DNA of 64,000 nucleotides from Porphyra umbilicalis (GCA_002049455.2 KV918795.1:124001-188000), one strand, 5' to 3'. Numbered from the stretch's first letter, positions 34,401 through 46,197 are shown. The notes: generated by a model not told the origin, from the letters alone. Made by a program: numbers and translations.

Positions 34401-36440
34401 GATCGCCTCGATGTTTTGTTCAATGAACTCGGTGCCACGGATGCACGGGACTGACAAGTTGTCGAAAACAAAGTAGCGGTCAAAGAGACGCGCACCTCCG
34501 GTGTCAACATACAAATGTATGGCATACTTAGTAACGAGATGGTCGTTGTCTGCGTGCCGGATACGCAGAAGCGTGGTCAACTTCTTGGCATAAGCCATCC
34601 AGTTTTTAGGGAGGACACTAGTTCGCACTATGTTCACCCTGGCGCCTGTGTCTAGGAAAAAGCGGCAGCTCCGCGTTCCATGCATGCACGGGCCAAGCGT
34701 AGAGGCGATCTCGTAGTGCCGTAAGGCACTGTGCAACACCCTCTTCACTGTACGCTTTCGCGTCCCGCCGGGAAACCCAAAATCGGGCACCCGGCCTAGA
34801 CTATTTTCGATTCATCAATGTTTTCAGCCTGATGCTCGGTCGCGTCATCCTCGGCGTCGCCGTCGGCAACGGCGTGAACGCCGACAGGCGGTTGGCGACG
34901 GTCGCGAGGGCGATATGGCTCGGCACACTGTGGAGCGAAGTGCCGCGTCTTTTTTCAGTTGTCACAGATGTCAGCCCCATTGGCTTGCGGGACGGAGGTC
35001 CGAGGGGGCGGCGGCGTGCGAACCGGTGTGAACGGTCGATTTGTCGTCGCCCGCTGGTCCTGTGTCGCGTAGGCGACTTTGATCGCCGTTGGGCGGGTCA
35101 TCTTGAGCTGCAGGCGCAGCTTGTTGGTGCCGTCCCAGTACAACTGGACGGTGGGAAGCGTCTCTGATAGAGTTTGATCCGGGAACTGGCCATTCAATAC
35201 CAGAATGTGCGCTTGCACCAGGTCCGAAAGGCCCGTAATGATGACATCCTTAACGTCTTAGATGTTGAACAAACCTTTCAGCAGATCGCACTGCGTCTCC
35301 AAGCGGTGACCAAAGGCCGTGGGCGCCTCGTTGTCTTGTTGCTTCATTGTGATGATGTCTTGGTAAGTCGAGCCATCGTTGCGTGTGTCTCGTACTTCGA
35401 AAGAAGCCAGTTGACGGCATCCCCGTATGTACGGATGGCATGACGCTCATGTCTGAGAGTGCTGTTGAGCGCGCCGGAGACTGCCATCTTGGCATTGCCA
35501 GCTAGTCGGCAGACCATGACTGGAAGGGTTTGACCGTGAGTAAGTCCAGCCGCGTCGCGCGCGCGAACGAATCTCGTCAAGAACGTGAAGACGCCCAAGA
35601 GTAGGGCTTTCGTGAACGGCTGTTGCCCGTGGAATGCTCCGTGAGAACGTTTGTTGAGACGGTGAGACCGTTGTGTCTCTTTAGGCGTCTACGTCAGTTC
35701 CCGTTGGAGAAGAAAATATTTCCTATAGTCGAGGAGGGTCTTGAAGCGGCTGTTGACCGGGCAGATCACTTTGATCCTGTCGGCTTTTTCAAGACGCTCC
35801 TTCCGGTTGGTTGGTGTTGCTAAGTGCTTGCGCGCTGTAGCGTTCCACTCGCTTGAGCTGTCGCTCGGCGAGGACCCACTTGGGGGCGACGGCGGTCCTG
35901 GTGGCCCGTGGCCATTGTCCGAAGAGGACGTGTCCGTCGCGTTGCGGTTGTCGTCGTCCGACGACGTCGGGCTCGACCCAGAGGCAGAATCATCGGAAGC
36001 TGAGGAGGGCACAGCGCTAGTCGGATGGTCCTTGCAGACGGTCTTGCCTCTCGTCACCTTGCTTGTCTTCTTGACAGACTTGGTCTTGTCGTCCGACTGA
36101 CGGCGAGACTTGGCCACCCGGCGTTCCTCCTTGTGGGAGTCGATCTTGCGCAGGGCCTCTACGTCGTCGACCAACTTGTCACTGGCTCGCGCCAGAGACT
36201 CGTTAGTCTGTTCTTGGACTGCAGGCGTCGTTGAAGTGCTTCAACGGCCTGCACGTTCTCCATCACCTGCAACTGCCCGGAGGCGGCTTGATCTGCAGCG
36301 ATGGGATGAGTAGGAGCACCGTCCGTTGGGGAATCGGACGCGGCAGGGCTGCCTTGTTTCCCGCCCGGCGGCCGGTAGCCAGCTGGCGGCACTATTCGAT
36401 CGACCGTCCGATCACAACCGATCGTAATGAGTGCCGGCAG
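31441..36440 (-). mobile_element. Old Ty3/gypsy retrotransposon, minus strand
   Basis: Read leftwards: a gag region with a serine/aspartate-rich linker and capsid-like stretch (about 35340-36290), an aspartic protease (FFLDTGARVNIVR, about 34640-34670), reverse transcriptase (CVDCRQLNNI, FTSLDCTAGYWQVP; about 33440-33860), integrase (YYWPSM, HPQINGQVEGYNR; about 32630-33150) and a C-terminal region (about 31590-32460). It is broken, with at least six disruptions, and clearly older than the element at 8299-18489. No LTRs were identified. The 31441-31590 stretch may be its tail. Confidence 0.85.
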
Positions 36441-38283
36441 ACAGATAGAACAGGCAAGCAAGAAAACAATAAGAATTGAACAATGCGAAAGTAACCCCCC
36501 AAAGGGCATGCCAAATGCCAATTCACACAGTACGTGGATTCTGGACAGTCAAGGGGGCTACCGGTGGCAATTTGCCAATTGCGGGCGAAGATATGCTACA
36601 GGAAGATGTCATAGGTTGGGAATCAAAGCGGTGCAGTAGTCGGATGCCTGGGACACGTCCTCGGCGAGCGTGGGTGCAGCACATGGCACCAAGGCGCCAA
36701 CCGAAGACAGAGCAATCGGCGGGGAGGGCGAGGAGGGAGAAAGAACTGCAATAGGCTCGTGAGTTGTGGCTTTGAAGCGACAGGGATGATGGAACATGAC
36801 ATGGGGCGGAGAAGCGTATTGCGGGGGTCGGCCGGGACTGGGAGAGCGTGTTCTCATCGCGAGGAATGAGCCGCAGCCCCACAGTCTAATGTGCGGCAGG
36901 TGCTCTGCCGCGTCCCACTATTGCTAACCTCCAAAAAATGGCGGTTGCAGAGAGAAGGGAGGCAGAGCCGACGACACAGTATCGAAATGAAGTCGGATTG
37001 GCTGTTCTACAAGCCATGATCGTACTATTGGCTGAGAGTTGCCACCAGTAATCTTGCAAGCCAATCGACGTGTCTTGCAGGGGTCACACAGAGCCATTGC
37101 AGCTCACAGTGAGATTTCCTGAGATTTTTGGGCCGCTTGCATGGGTCTGAAGAAGCCACGAAGAGGGTTCTGGGCAAGACCTGTGATTTGTCATGAGATC
37201 AACAAAATCGTCAGATTTCTTGAGATCCTGATGTGTCTTTCCCGTGCGCAGAGGTGCATGAGGAGATTTTGTAAGGAGCTCACATGATTCGTAGCCTTTT
37301 CATTGGTCCACGTACGCTGTTGAATGATTGCAACCACTCTGCAACCGCCTTTTTTTGGAGGTCAGCAATACCTAGTTTAAAAATTGGATATTGGCCACCG
37401 AAAACATCGGATGAACTAGTTCGGCCGCGGGAACCAATTGGGCAACCCTACTCAGAAAGCCCTGGAGGGCACCTGCGCGTGGGTACACGAGGCTCCCCAC
37501 ATGTGCACGGTTTAGGCTCGTACTCAGCGATAACGAAATAGATACGTTCCGCCACCCATCTCCGAGTGAGAACGCGCCCCGGATTCAGCCCCGGGCAGTA
37601 CCGCGGCCGGATTGGGAACAGTTGCCTAGTCGTGACGAACGGATAGATAGCGGCGGAACCAAACAGCTGTCTCAAACCGCGTCCGGATCGAGAACGGGTC
37701 GGTACTCGCATTCACGCTGTCTGACAAATGCGATGCGTCCTTAATTGTACTGAGTGGGCTTCAGTGCCCGTGTCTCGACGCGGCGACGTCATTGGATGAT
37801 ATTGAATTCCCCAACGTCGAACTGGAACGTTCCTTTCCTCCATGCTAAACAGCGTCATCACAAAAGTAGATCCCACAAAGATGAACAGGTAGCCGCTCTA
37901 CACGTTGATGTTCACTCTCTGCAGTGGGGGTCACTCGTTTTTCATCCGTTCGGGTGCTCTCCCCGGCCATGAAAGGGATTTCGTTAAACCGTTTGTCCGC
38001 TTTTCGTCGCTCCTGCGCCTCGATGCCTTCTTTTTGCTGTTCCGAGCGGCGACTACACGAAATCCGTGTGCGCAGCTGCGCCACGTGTTCGCCACGTGGG
38101 AGTGCGCGTTGGTCTGGACTGACAGTCGTGAGGTGATGCGCATTCGGCTGCCCCTTCCGCGCGTGCTGCGTAAAGTTTTCGACCTGGAATACTGGGTGGC
38201 GTGAAACTGCCACTCGTCCGATTTCTTGGGCGTCTGAGTATTTACGCACTAAACTTTACGCGTGTATACGCACTTTTTTGGTA
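36441..38283. other. Unassigned intergenic DNA
   Basis: About 1.8 kb of moderate-GC sequence. Part near 36441-36900 may be leader or LTR of the neighbouring gypsy fossil but shows no recognisable boundary. No gene or RNA identified. Confidence 0.4.
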
Positions 38284-38291
38284 CGCTTGGG

Positions 38292-38673
38292 TAGGGTTGC
38301 TCAGAACGCCCGGGGCGTCGTTCAGGGCGTCGTTAAGGGCGTCACCAGGGCGTCATTTGGGCGCCGTGCGCCCCTAACGCCCCAACTCAAAAGGGCGTCA
38401 ACAAGGCGTCGCGAAGAGGAAGTTTTCAGGGGGGTCCACATGATCCAGCAGGTGGCGGCTGTGCACCTTGGATGGGGACAGGCACCCAGTCTGGACACAA
38501 AAATGAGATATGAGAGCGCGATATGGGTGCTACTCGAACGATATGGCGAATATTGAGGGTGCTACTTGGGGCGTCGTGAGGGTGTTTTGGCTGCCTAATG
38601 GGGCGTCAGTAAGGCGTCGTATCCATCGCGCGCCCCTGACGCCCCCGAAATAGGGGCGTCGTGTGCAACCCTA
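38292..38673 (+). mobile_element. hAT-type MITE, copy 1
   Basis: 382 bp with termini TAGGGTTGC...GCAACCCTA and a perfect 8-bp target duplication CGCTTGGG (38284-38291 and 38674-38681). TAGGG/CAGGG ends with 8-bp duplications are typical of hAT elements. It is packed with GGGCGTC/GACGCCC motifs (for example GGGCGTCGTT, GGGGCGTCGTG). No ORF. Second copy at 46198-46578, same orientation. Confidence 0.9.
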
Positions 38674-38681
38674 CGCTTGGG

Positions 38682-39167
38682 GAACCCCTTGTTCTATTAC
38701 CTCGAAATTTGCCAGATTCGTATGCCCCTGCTATTGAGGCATCCCATATGCGGATCAATTGATCCTCAAAGGATATAATGTTCTTCTTCGGGAAAGAAAC
38801 AGTAGCCCAGCTGTCTTCGGGGGGCTTCTTGTAATTTGTCTCAGCAATGCAACCTTAGTAATCTAATAATTGATAAGTTCAACGTAAGCTTACAGCTCTG
38901 TCGTTCAGAAGGACCGACGTGCGTTGCTGTCCAACTGCACCGTTCTTTGACAGCGGCTCTGTCAGCAGGAGTCTCCGCAGAGTATGCGAGACTCTCGATG
39001 GTCGCGTAATTCTTCGGTCCCAGCGGCTCCGCTGCCTCGCCACACGGAAGCCGTATGCCTCTTCCGGCGCACTCACATCGGTGCGTGGAGACGGAAGGGC
39101 GGGCGGGGTGGCGGCGGCGGCGTCGTTCTCTGTCCTTTCACCCCTTCACATTCCGCGGCTGCCCACC
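38682..39167 (+). promoter_or_regulatory. Upstream region of SAR1
   Basis: 486 bp between the hAT MITE and the SAR1 start codon; it must hold the 5' UTR and probably the promoter. No TATA box is obvious near the gene. CCCACCATG at the start codon is a good Kozak-like context. Confidence 0.45.
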
Positions 39168-40385
39168 ATGTTTGAGTGGTTTTGGAACATCCTATACAAC
39201 TTGGGTACGTTCGCAGAGGCGGCGTTGATGGCCGTTCCTTCGTAGATGAGGTACCGTCGCCTTGTTCCGCACGGCTGCGAGAGGCCTTGCTTCGCACCTT
39301 CTACGCCCTGCGCAAGTGGACTGGAGCTTGCCTCTGCCGATCTTCTACATGCTTGCTGTGCTGGAGGTGGTTGAGTTGCGTTGGCTGCTTGTATGTCTTG
39401 TGCCTCAGCAATCTCCTGCAGATAGCACCTTTGGACATTGTTGCTAACCGACGATGCATTCTTTACTGTTAGTGGTGGTCCACCCTACGTGACTCTTCAT
39501 GATCTCTCTCTCTTGGCCTGGCATAGGCTTTGCCCACAAGAATGCCAGATGTCTCTTTCTGGGGCTTGACAATGTACGTTCCTTGCTGCATATTGCTGTC
39601 TTGATTGATGTTGGCATGTGCGTCGACCGCTGTCGCGACCGTGGTGTCCAGTTCATGTAGGAGGCAGTGGAAGCTGGCGTAGCCTGAATTTTGGTTTCCG
39701 GCGCTGCCCCGATGATGCACTTCTACGGGCCCTCCTGTTTCTGTACACCGCTCCATAGTGGCGTAGGTCGCTCTCAGTGCCTTTCACATGCTTACGCTCC
39801 GATTTGTCGTTTTGTGCACGGAAGTGAACGTGATGGATGTGGCTGCTACTGTCTCGCTTGGCGTTTGCGTACGTTCTTTGCATCTTTATTCTCCCTCAGG
39901 CCGGCAAGACGACGCTGATGCATGTGCTCCGAGACGACCGGGTCGCGCTGCACGTGCCGACGCAGCAGCCGACGGCCGAAGAGATTGTCATCGGCGCCGT
40001 GCGCTTCCGCGCATTTGACCTTGGCGGCCACGAGGCCGCGCGACAGATCTGGCGCAACTACTACGCGAAGGTCGACGCGGTTGTCTTTCTCGTTGACTCT
40101 GTCGATCGCGAGCGGTTCCCCGAGGTCAAGTCCGAGCTGGACGGCCTCCTCGGCGACGACCAGCTCAAGGACGTGCCGTTCCTGATTCTTGGCAACAAAA
40201 TTGACATGCGCGGAGCGGCGTCGGAAGAGGAGCTCCGCATGTCCCTCGGCCTGCACACGCTGACGACCGGCAAGGGCACCAACCCGGTGTCCGACATTCG
40301 CCCGATTGAGATTTTCATGTGCTCGGTCGTGCGCAGGATGGGCTTCGGGGAAGGTTTCCGCTGGCTGTCGCAGTACCTGAGCTAG
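39168..40385 (+). CDS. SAR1: SAR1 small GTPase (COPII coat)
   Basis: Three exons: 39168-39204, 39527-39573 and 39900-40385, with GTACG donors and ATAG/CTCAG acceptors; introns of 322 and 326 bp. The product is 189 residues, the usual SAR1 length. Residues 1-14 ([14 protein letters not shown]) are the amphipathic membrane-inserting helix. G1 is GLDNAGKTT (25-33), the switch I Thr is in PTQQPTAEE (48-56), G3 is DLGGHE (68-73), G4 is NKID (127-130), and the C-terminus holds [13 protein letters not shown] (G5 region, SAR1-specific). SAR1-GTP recruits Sec23/24 to ER exit sites for vesicle budding. All GTP-binding motifs are intact and splice sites are consensus, so the gene looks functional. It is the one confident active host gene here. 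Confidence 0.96.
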
Positions 40386-40566
40386 GTTGCGTGTTGGTGG
40401 GGTGGCGCAGCGGATGGGAGCGTGGGGTCGAGCGGCTCGGCGCCGCTTGCCCATGTTTGTGCATCGTGCAACTAATGTGCGTAGGAGTGTGTTTGGTAGC
40501 ATTTTGCAGAGGGATGCGACTGCGGCCTGATGAATGCCGAGTGGCTGTTCAATTCTTCCGCACAGC

Positions 40567-40816
40567 TAGCACTGTGTCTTCGCCTAGCACTGTGTCTTCG
40601 CCTAGCACTGTGTCTTCGCCTAGCACTGTGTCTTCGCCTAGCACTGTGTCTTCGCCTAGCACTGTGTCTTCGCCTAGCACTATGTCTTCGCCTAGCACTA
40701 TGTCTTCGCCTAGCACTATGTCTTCGCCTCTCACTGTGTCTTCGCCTCTCACTGTGTCGTCGCCTAGCGCTGTGTCTTCGCCTAGCACTGTGCCTTCGCG
40801 TAGCACTGTGCCTTCG
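40567..40816 (+). repeat. 18-bp minisatellite downstream of SAR1
   Basis: About 14 head-to-tail copies of TAGCACTGTGTCTTCGCC, with a block of three TAGCACTATGTCTTCGCC variants in the middle and degeneration at the right end. It starts about 180 bp after the SAR1 stop and probably lies in or near its 3' UTR. Frames are open because the unit is a multiple of three. Confidence 0.93.
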
Positions 40817-41046
40817 TTGACGCTCACTCTGTAGAAGAACAACATGATTTGCCATCAACGTAGACACTGACGGATGCATGAGGAGGCCACCTGAGATGTT
40901 AAGAGCACGGCCAGCCACGCTCAGTTAAGGTGTGACACCTGTTTTTCTCGGTTCTTGTTACTTTCGTTCTTGTCCAGCGGGAGTTATACCTGCGGGGAGG
41001 TTGTATTTCAAAAAAAACGCACCCCGTCGATTCGACGTGTAGGTGG

Positions 41047-41265
41047 GCTACAATCGACGGGGGGGGCTCTCAGGGGGGGTGTGGGGGGGGGGGGGGGGGG
41101 TTTGGGGGGGGTCGGGGGGGGGGCTGGGGGGGGGCTGGGTCGGGGGGCTCTTGGGGGGGGCTTGGGGGGGGGCTGTGGGGGGCCCGGGTGGTGGGGCTCT
41201 GGGGGGGGGCTGGGTGGGTGGGCTCTGTGGGGGGGCCCTGGCGGGGGGTGCCTGCGGGGCACATC
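41047..41265 (+). repeat. G-run tract with quadruplex potential
   Basis: More than 20 runs of G6 or longer, interrupted by CT, TCT or GGGCT-like spacers (GGGGGGGCTGGG), including one G run near 20 bases. Plus strand is almost devoid of A. It would form G-quadruplexes on the plus strand. Confidence 0.85.
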
Positions 41266-41449
41266 GCGACGATACAATTTTATCGATTGTGGACTGAGTC
41301 ATGGTTGAACTCACTGCAATGACGAGTGCCCCGGTAACATTTCGGGATATCCCTGGACGTGACGAAACGATGGCTATCCGATGGATGTGAGCGTCACAAG
41401 ACAGAGTATGACAGCGGGCCCCAGCATGTTCTGCCGGGTCACAAACACT

Positions 41450-41875
41450 GCCCGGGCGTGCCCCTCCTCCCTTCCCCGACGCCAGCTGCGCGGCACCAGA
41501 CACCTCGCCGCCGGCCGCCGCCCCCGCCGCTCGCCGCCACCCCCCTACGGGCGCCGCCCGGCTGGCGCCGCCGCCGCCCGCCGCCGCCCCCGCCCCTGGC
41601 TGTCGCCCCCGCCCCTGGCCGCAGCCCCCGCCGATGACACCGCCGCCGGCTCTGGCGATGCCCTGGGCTCTGGCGGCCGCCCCACCTGCTGGTGCCGCCC
41701 CCGCCGCTGCCACCGCCCCCGCCCCTGGCCGCGCCCCCCGCCGCTGGCGCCGCCCCCGCCGCTGGCCGCCTCCTCCCCGTTTGGCGCTGCCCCAGCCGCT
41801 GGCGCCGCCCCCGCTGCTGGCCGCCGTCCCAGCGGGCGGTCGGTGGCAGCGACCCCGGCGCGTGTGCGGGCTGCC
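41450..41875. repeat. C-rich GCC/CGCC low-complexity block
   Basis: Irregular repeats of GCCGCCCCCGCC and CTGGCGCCGCC type. No stable period. ORFs over it on both strands are compositional. Confidence 0.7.
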
Positions 41876-41939
41876 TGAGGGAGGACATTCGGTGTCGGGT
41901 GGCGGGTGTTGGGGTGGGTCGGCCGCGGCCGTTGGTTTT

Positions 41940-42180
41940 GTGTGACGAGGCGGAAATGGTGGGGGGAGGCAGCGGCGGCGAGGGGAAGCATCGGCGATGT
42001 GGGGGGGCAACAACGGTGGGGGGGTGCAGCGAAGGTCGGGGGAGGCAACGAGGGTGGGGAGAGGCAGCAGGGATGGGGGAGGCAGATGCGGTGTGGGAAA
42101 GCAACTGCTATGGGGGGGTGGGCGGCGGACGCGAGAATGAGCGTGATGGTGAGCGAGGGCGCATCGGTACTGGGTGAAAG
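41940..42180 (+). repeat. G/A-rich minisatellite
   Basis: Irregular units like GGGGGAGGCAGCGGCG and GGTGGGGAGAGGCAGCAGG, related in pattern to 27019-27440. Confidence 0.65.
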
Positions 42181-43080
42181 AGACGGGAAACGGGGGAAGG
42201 AGGGAGATGAACCTTTCTGACAGTGTATCAGACACAGTGTATACGACAGAAAGGCACTGACGACGGCAGTCGTAGCCGTCCTGGCAATCAGCTGAGGGGG
42301 GCACGGAGGCAGAGGAGACGGCAGACGGCTCCACCAAGCAGCGTGAATGGACCCACTTTGACAGTGCTTCAGATCCAGTGTACTCCGCAGATCGAGACTG
42401 ACACTGTCCAATCCAGTGGATCATGTATTTTCTCTGACACTGTTCAATCCAGTGGGTTGCGACCCTGCGCTTCTCTTGCTGCCTAAAACAGTTCTGCATC
42501 TTTTCTTGCAAAAAAAAAGAAGCGGTGCGTACGTCCTACAGCACCCTTTGCCCATTATGTTCACTATTTTTTTGGCGACGGAACGGTCTGGTCACCGCCG
42601 CTTTACTCGCTTCCATCTGGTCCAAGAAGGAGGAGCATGCGGCACGTCGGAGGCGAAGTCGACCAAAACAACACTTTTTCAGAGAGAATCCTTCCTGATG
42701 CTTTGAAGGGTGCTGGGAACGGAAATGCAGGTGGCTAGGTGTACAAAGGCCTCCTTCCTACTTTTCTAGCCCCTCCAAGTTCACAGCGGCCAGATAAGCC
42801 GCTACCTCCCCACGGTGCTCTGTCTGTCTGCTGGCCAACTCTCTGTGTGCGTTGGCTTTTATACATCCCATACACTCAATTGAGCCTGAAAAGCCGCATC
42901 AGGGCGGTCGTAGGATGCCCATGGCACGTAACGTCTTTTCCGCCAACCGAGCCACCTCATAATCGTGTGTACTAGTCGCCTGTGGAGGCGGCTTGCTGCC
43001 AAAGCACCCTAGGCCCTCCCTGAAAGTCCCATAAGATCCCCGCACACACGTAGCCGTGGCGCATGAACAGTTATCGGTGG
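42181..43080. other. Unassigned DNA with short direct repeats
   Basis: Two copies of CTGACACTGT.CAATCCAGTGG, about 40 bp apart (near 42399 and 42436), plus related CAGTG motifs at about 42220-42370. Nothing recognised in the rest. Confidence 0.4.
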
Positions 43081-43259
43081 ATGTATGACTGATGTACTAA
43101 ACCGACGCCGGCCGCTACCGCCGCCGCCGGCTCCCACTGCCAGCCACCACAACCAGCCGCCCCACCCACACGCAAAGCCCACGCACCGTCCACCCCCCAC
43201 ACCCGCCACCTGCCACCCACCACTCGCCATGGACAGCCCACCCACACGCAGACCGCACA

Positions 43260-44700
43260 GACGCCGGGGTCGCTACGACCGACCGCCCGCAGGGGCGGCG
43301 GCCAGCCGCGGGGGCGGTGGTCAGCGGCGGGGGCGGCGCCAGCGGCGGAGGCGGAGGCCAGGGGCGGGGGCGGCGCCAGCGTCGGGGGCGGCGGCGGGCA
43401 GCGGCGGCGCCAGCCGGCGGCCAGGGCAGCGCCAGCGACGGCGGCGGCGCCAGCGGCGGGGACGGCGGCCAGGGGCGGGGGTGGCGGCGGCGGCGAGGGT
43501 GGCGCCAGCAGGTGGGGCGCTCGCCAGGGACCAGGGCGGCGCCAGCGGCGGAGGCTGCGGCCGGGGGCGGGGGCGGCGGCCAGAGGCGGAGGCGGCGGCG
43601 GGCGGCGGCGGAACCAGCCGGGGGCGGCGGCGGCATCAACCGGGGGCGGTGGCGGCAGCGGCCGGGGGAGGCTGCGGCAGCAGCCGGGGACGGGGGCACC
43701 AGCGGCCAAGAGCGGCGGCGGCAGTCGCCAAGGGCGGTAGCAGCGGCCGGGGGCGGCGGCAGCCGCCGACAGCGGCGACAGCGCTCGGGGGCAGCGGTGG
43801 CAGGCGCCGGGGGCAGCGGCGGCAGCAGCTAGTGACGGCGGCGGCAGCCGCCGGGGGCGGCAGCGGCAGCCGCCGGGGGCGGCGGCGGCAGCGGCCGGGG
43901 GCGGTGGCAGCCGCCGTGAGCGGCGGCAGCGGCCGAAGGCGGCGGCGGCAGCGGACGGGGGCGGTGGCGGCAGCCGCCGGGGGCAGCGGCGCCAACGGCC
44001 AGGGACGGCGGCGCCAGCGGCCGAGGGCGGCGGCGGCGGCGGCCGAGGGCGGCAGCAGCGGCCGGGGGCAGCGGCAGCCGCCGTGAGCGGCGGCAGCGGC
44101 CGGGGGCGGCGGCCGCAGCGGACGGGGGTGGCGGCCGCAGCGGACGGGGGCGGCGGCGGCAGCCGCCGGGGGCGGCGGCGCCAGCGGCCGGGGACGACGG
44201 CGGCAGCCGCCGGGGGCGGCGGCGGCTGGGGACGGCGGCGGCGGCCGTCGCGGGCGGCGGTGGCGGCAGCCGGGGTCGGCGACGGTGGCGGTCGAGGGCG
44301 GCGGCGGCAGCGGATGGCAGCGGCGGCGGAGGCAGGTGGAAGCGGCGGTGCCGGCAGCCGGGGGCGGGGGCGGCGGCAGGCTGGGGCGGCAGCGGCAGGG
44401 GGCGGCGTCAGCGGCGGTAGCAGGTTGAGGTGGCGGCGGCGGCAGGCAGGAGCAGAGCCGGTAGGGGGCGGCGGCGGCGGCAAGACAGGGCGCAGGTGGC
44501 AGCGGGCGGTGGAGACAGCGGCGGCGGTTGGTGGCGGCGGCGGTGGCAGCTGGGGGCGGCGACGGCGGCAGCCAGGGGCGGCCGCGCCACGGGGGCGGCG
44601 GCAGCCAGGGTCGGCGGCAGCGGGGGACGGCGGCAGCGGGGGACGGCGGCAGCGGGGGACGGTAGCAGTGGGGGAGAGAGGCAACCGCTGCGGGGACGGG
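43260..44700. repeat. GGC-rich minisatellite, about 1.4 kb
   Basis: Degenerate units based on GCGGCCGGGGGCGGCGGCAG and CAGCCGCCGGGGGCGGCGGC. Both strands show ORFs of hundreds of codons (582 codons on the minus strand at 43071-44819) because the units contain no stop triplets. No protein pattern other than Pro/Ala/Arg or Gly/Ser/Arg repeats. Confidence 0.85.
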
Positions 44701-44754
44701 AGCAGCGCGGTGCAGCGGCAGGCGCCGGCGGCAGCCACCCATGCGCCGCGGGTA

Positions 44755-45153
44755 TTGCTGATCCCCGAATTTTGTCCTGGTGGACAGAGACTGCCTTGCG
44801 GACCGACTCTCTCCGCCAATCAGATACGCCCCTGGGACTGACTTGGTGCGCCTGATTGCTTACATGTGCCCATCCAGTCTGGAAATCGACATCAGCTCCT
44901 CTTTTTTTCTGCACTTCTGGCAAGGAGACAGTAGAAAATCTCAAGATCTCGCATGGGCAGCTTGCTCCGTGCCAAGAAAATCGGATCAAGGGGCAACAAA
45001 CAGTGAGTTCTGCTGGATGCAAGGTCCTGGCATCGAATGCGGGCTTTCTATTGGCTTTGATGCCTTTTTACTGTCGTTTTCGACCAATAGAATGCTGTTA
45101 TTCACAGTCAGTCTCTGTCTCTGTCCCCCAGGACAAAATTCGGGGATCAGCAA
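44755..45153. mobile_element. TA-flanked MITE, 399 bp
   Basis: Inverted ends TTGCTGATCCCCGAATTTTG, extending about 38 bp with one or two mismatches (GTCCTGG.GGACAGAGA), flanked by TA on both sides (44753-44754, 45154-45155). This is the signature of a Tc1/mariner-type non-autonomous element. No ORF of note. Confidence 0.8.
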
Positions 45154-45340
45154 TAAATAGCTCCCATACAGCGGGGGCGGCTGGCATGATGCCCACCTGT
45201 GACGGGGGAATGTGATTCCAGCACTGTGAATGATGTGATGATGCCCAGCTCGCGGGAACGTTGTAACGATCTGTTCTCTGGCCTCTCGTTGTCATTCCCC
45301 TGTGCTGGACTTGCCGTCCGGCAGGGCATTTAATCCCCGA

Positions 45341-45514
45341 CCGCATTCCATCTGGGGCGGCGCGACCGCTGCTGTAAGGGACACCCTCCAGTCGAGTGTA
45401 CTGAGGCAGCTTGATTGTGATTTGCTTTGAACTACAGTGCTCTGAGGCGTTGCAAACGGCCCACACGACGATTTTTCCTTACACAATCGACGGGGTGCCC
45501 TTCTGGATGAGATA
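45341..45514 (+). repeat. Dispersed repeat interrupted by a MITE
   Basis: Matches 63807-64000 in inverted orientation at high identity (for example GCGTTGCAAACGGCCCACAC and AATCGACGGGGTGCCCTTCT). The match resumes right of the MITE with CTACATGC at 46014. The class of the repeat is unknown; its other end is not visible because the second copy runs off the window. Confidence 0.8.
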
Positions 45515-46011
45515 CAGTCGGTCTCCGTCCATATCCCGTCCGGATGCTGGCCTACTGGCATATGGACGGAACTCACTCCGTTTCGTAAATTGGTAGTTAC
45601 TTGAGGACTGAGGTCGCCTCGAGATCGAGAACTACGATTGCAAGAGGATCGCAATCGATTCCACATCCGTCCCGATGGAGACCTCATACCGCCAGGAAGT
45701 CGTCCAGAGTGTCCATGAGCAAGCCCTAGTACGTCCTGGACTGTCTGGGTGCTTAAAAGACTTATACACTGGCCATCTGGAGGGGCCTCAGCATCTCTTT
45801 CCCTGCTGCTTTGAGACAAGAGCGTCAGATCGCGGAGTCGGATGCGCATGTTGCAAGACGTCAGATCAACTCCTTCAGTGTCAACATTCCGCATTTGAAT
45901 CAGTAACTGCGGCTCCGGACTAGCAGGCTACATGAGTATTCGAAAGCGACCGTGCAACACGGCAACGACACCTGTTCTTACGGAGGGTGGGATATGGATG
46001 GAGACTGACTG
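45515..46011 (+). mobile_element. Tc1/mariner-type MITE, copy A
   Basis: 497 bp. Inverted ends CAGTC(G/A)GTCTCC(G/A)TCCATA, flanked by TA duplications (45513-45514, 46012-46013). The paralogous DNA at 63800-63840 shows the uninterrupted site (AAGATACTACATGC), which proves insertion at TA. CAGT termini are typical of Tc1/mariner elements. Internal sequence has no transposase. Confidence 0.93.
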
Positions 46012-46027
46012 TACTACATGCCTGTGG

Positions 46028-46153
46028 GGGGACAGGAGTAGGGAATTACAATACAATGTAAATTAGGGCAGCCGCGCCCGGGCTTCGCCCGGGCTTCGCC
46101 CGGGCACGGCCGCCCATATCTACATCGTACTTCAATTTCCTACCCCTGTCCCC
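46028..46153. repeat. 126-bp foldback with triplicated core
   Basis: Arms of about 46 bp (GGGGACAGGAGTAGGGAATT on the left, its near complement on the right) enclose CCCGGGCTTCG repeated in tandem. A small hairpin-forming element between the Tc1-type MITE and the hAT MITE. Confidence 0.75.
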
Positions 46154-46197
46154 CATAGCAAGAGTTTCTGGGTAATTGTCCCCCCGGCAGTCCCCCC

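Noticed and set aside
39837-40385. 182-codon ORF read as a complete GTPase with a hydrophobic N-terminus
   Set aside because: Its first 21 codons are intron sequence; the true N-terminus comes from two upstream exons with standard splice sites.
40567-40816. CRISPR-like regular array
   Set aside because: The 18-bp units are contiguous with no spacers, next to a eukaryotic gene; it is a minisatellite.
43071-44819. 582-codon minus-strand ORF
   Set aside because: Covers the GGC minisatellite; composition only, and the plus strand is open as well.
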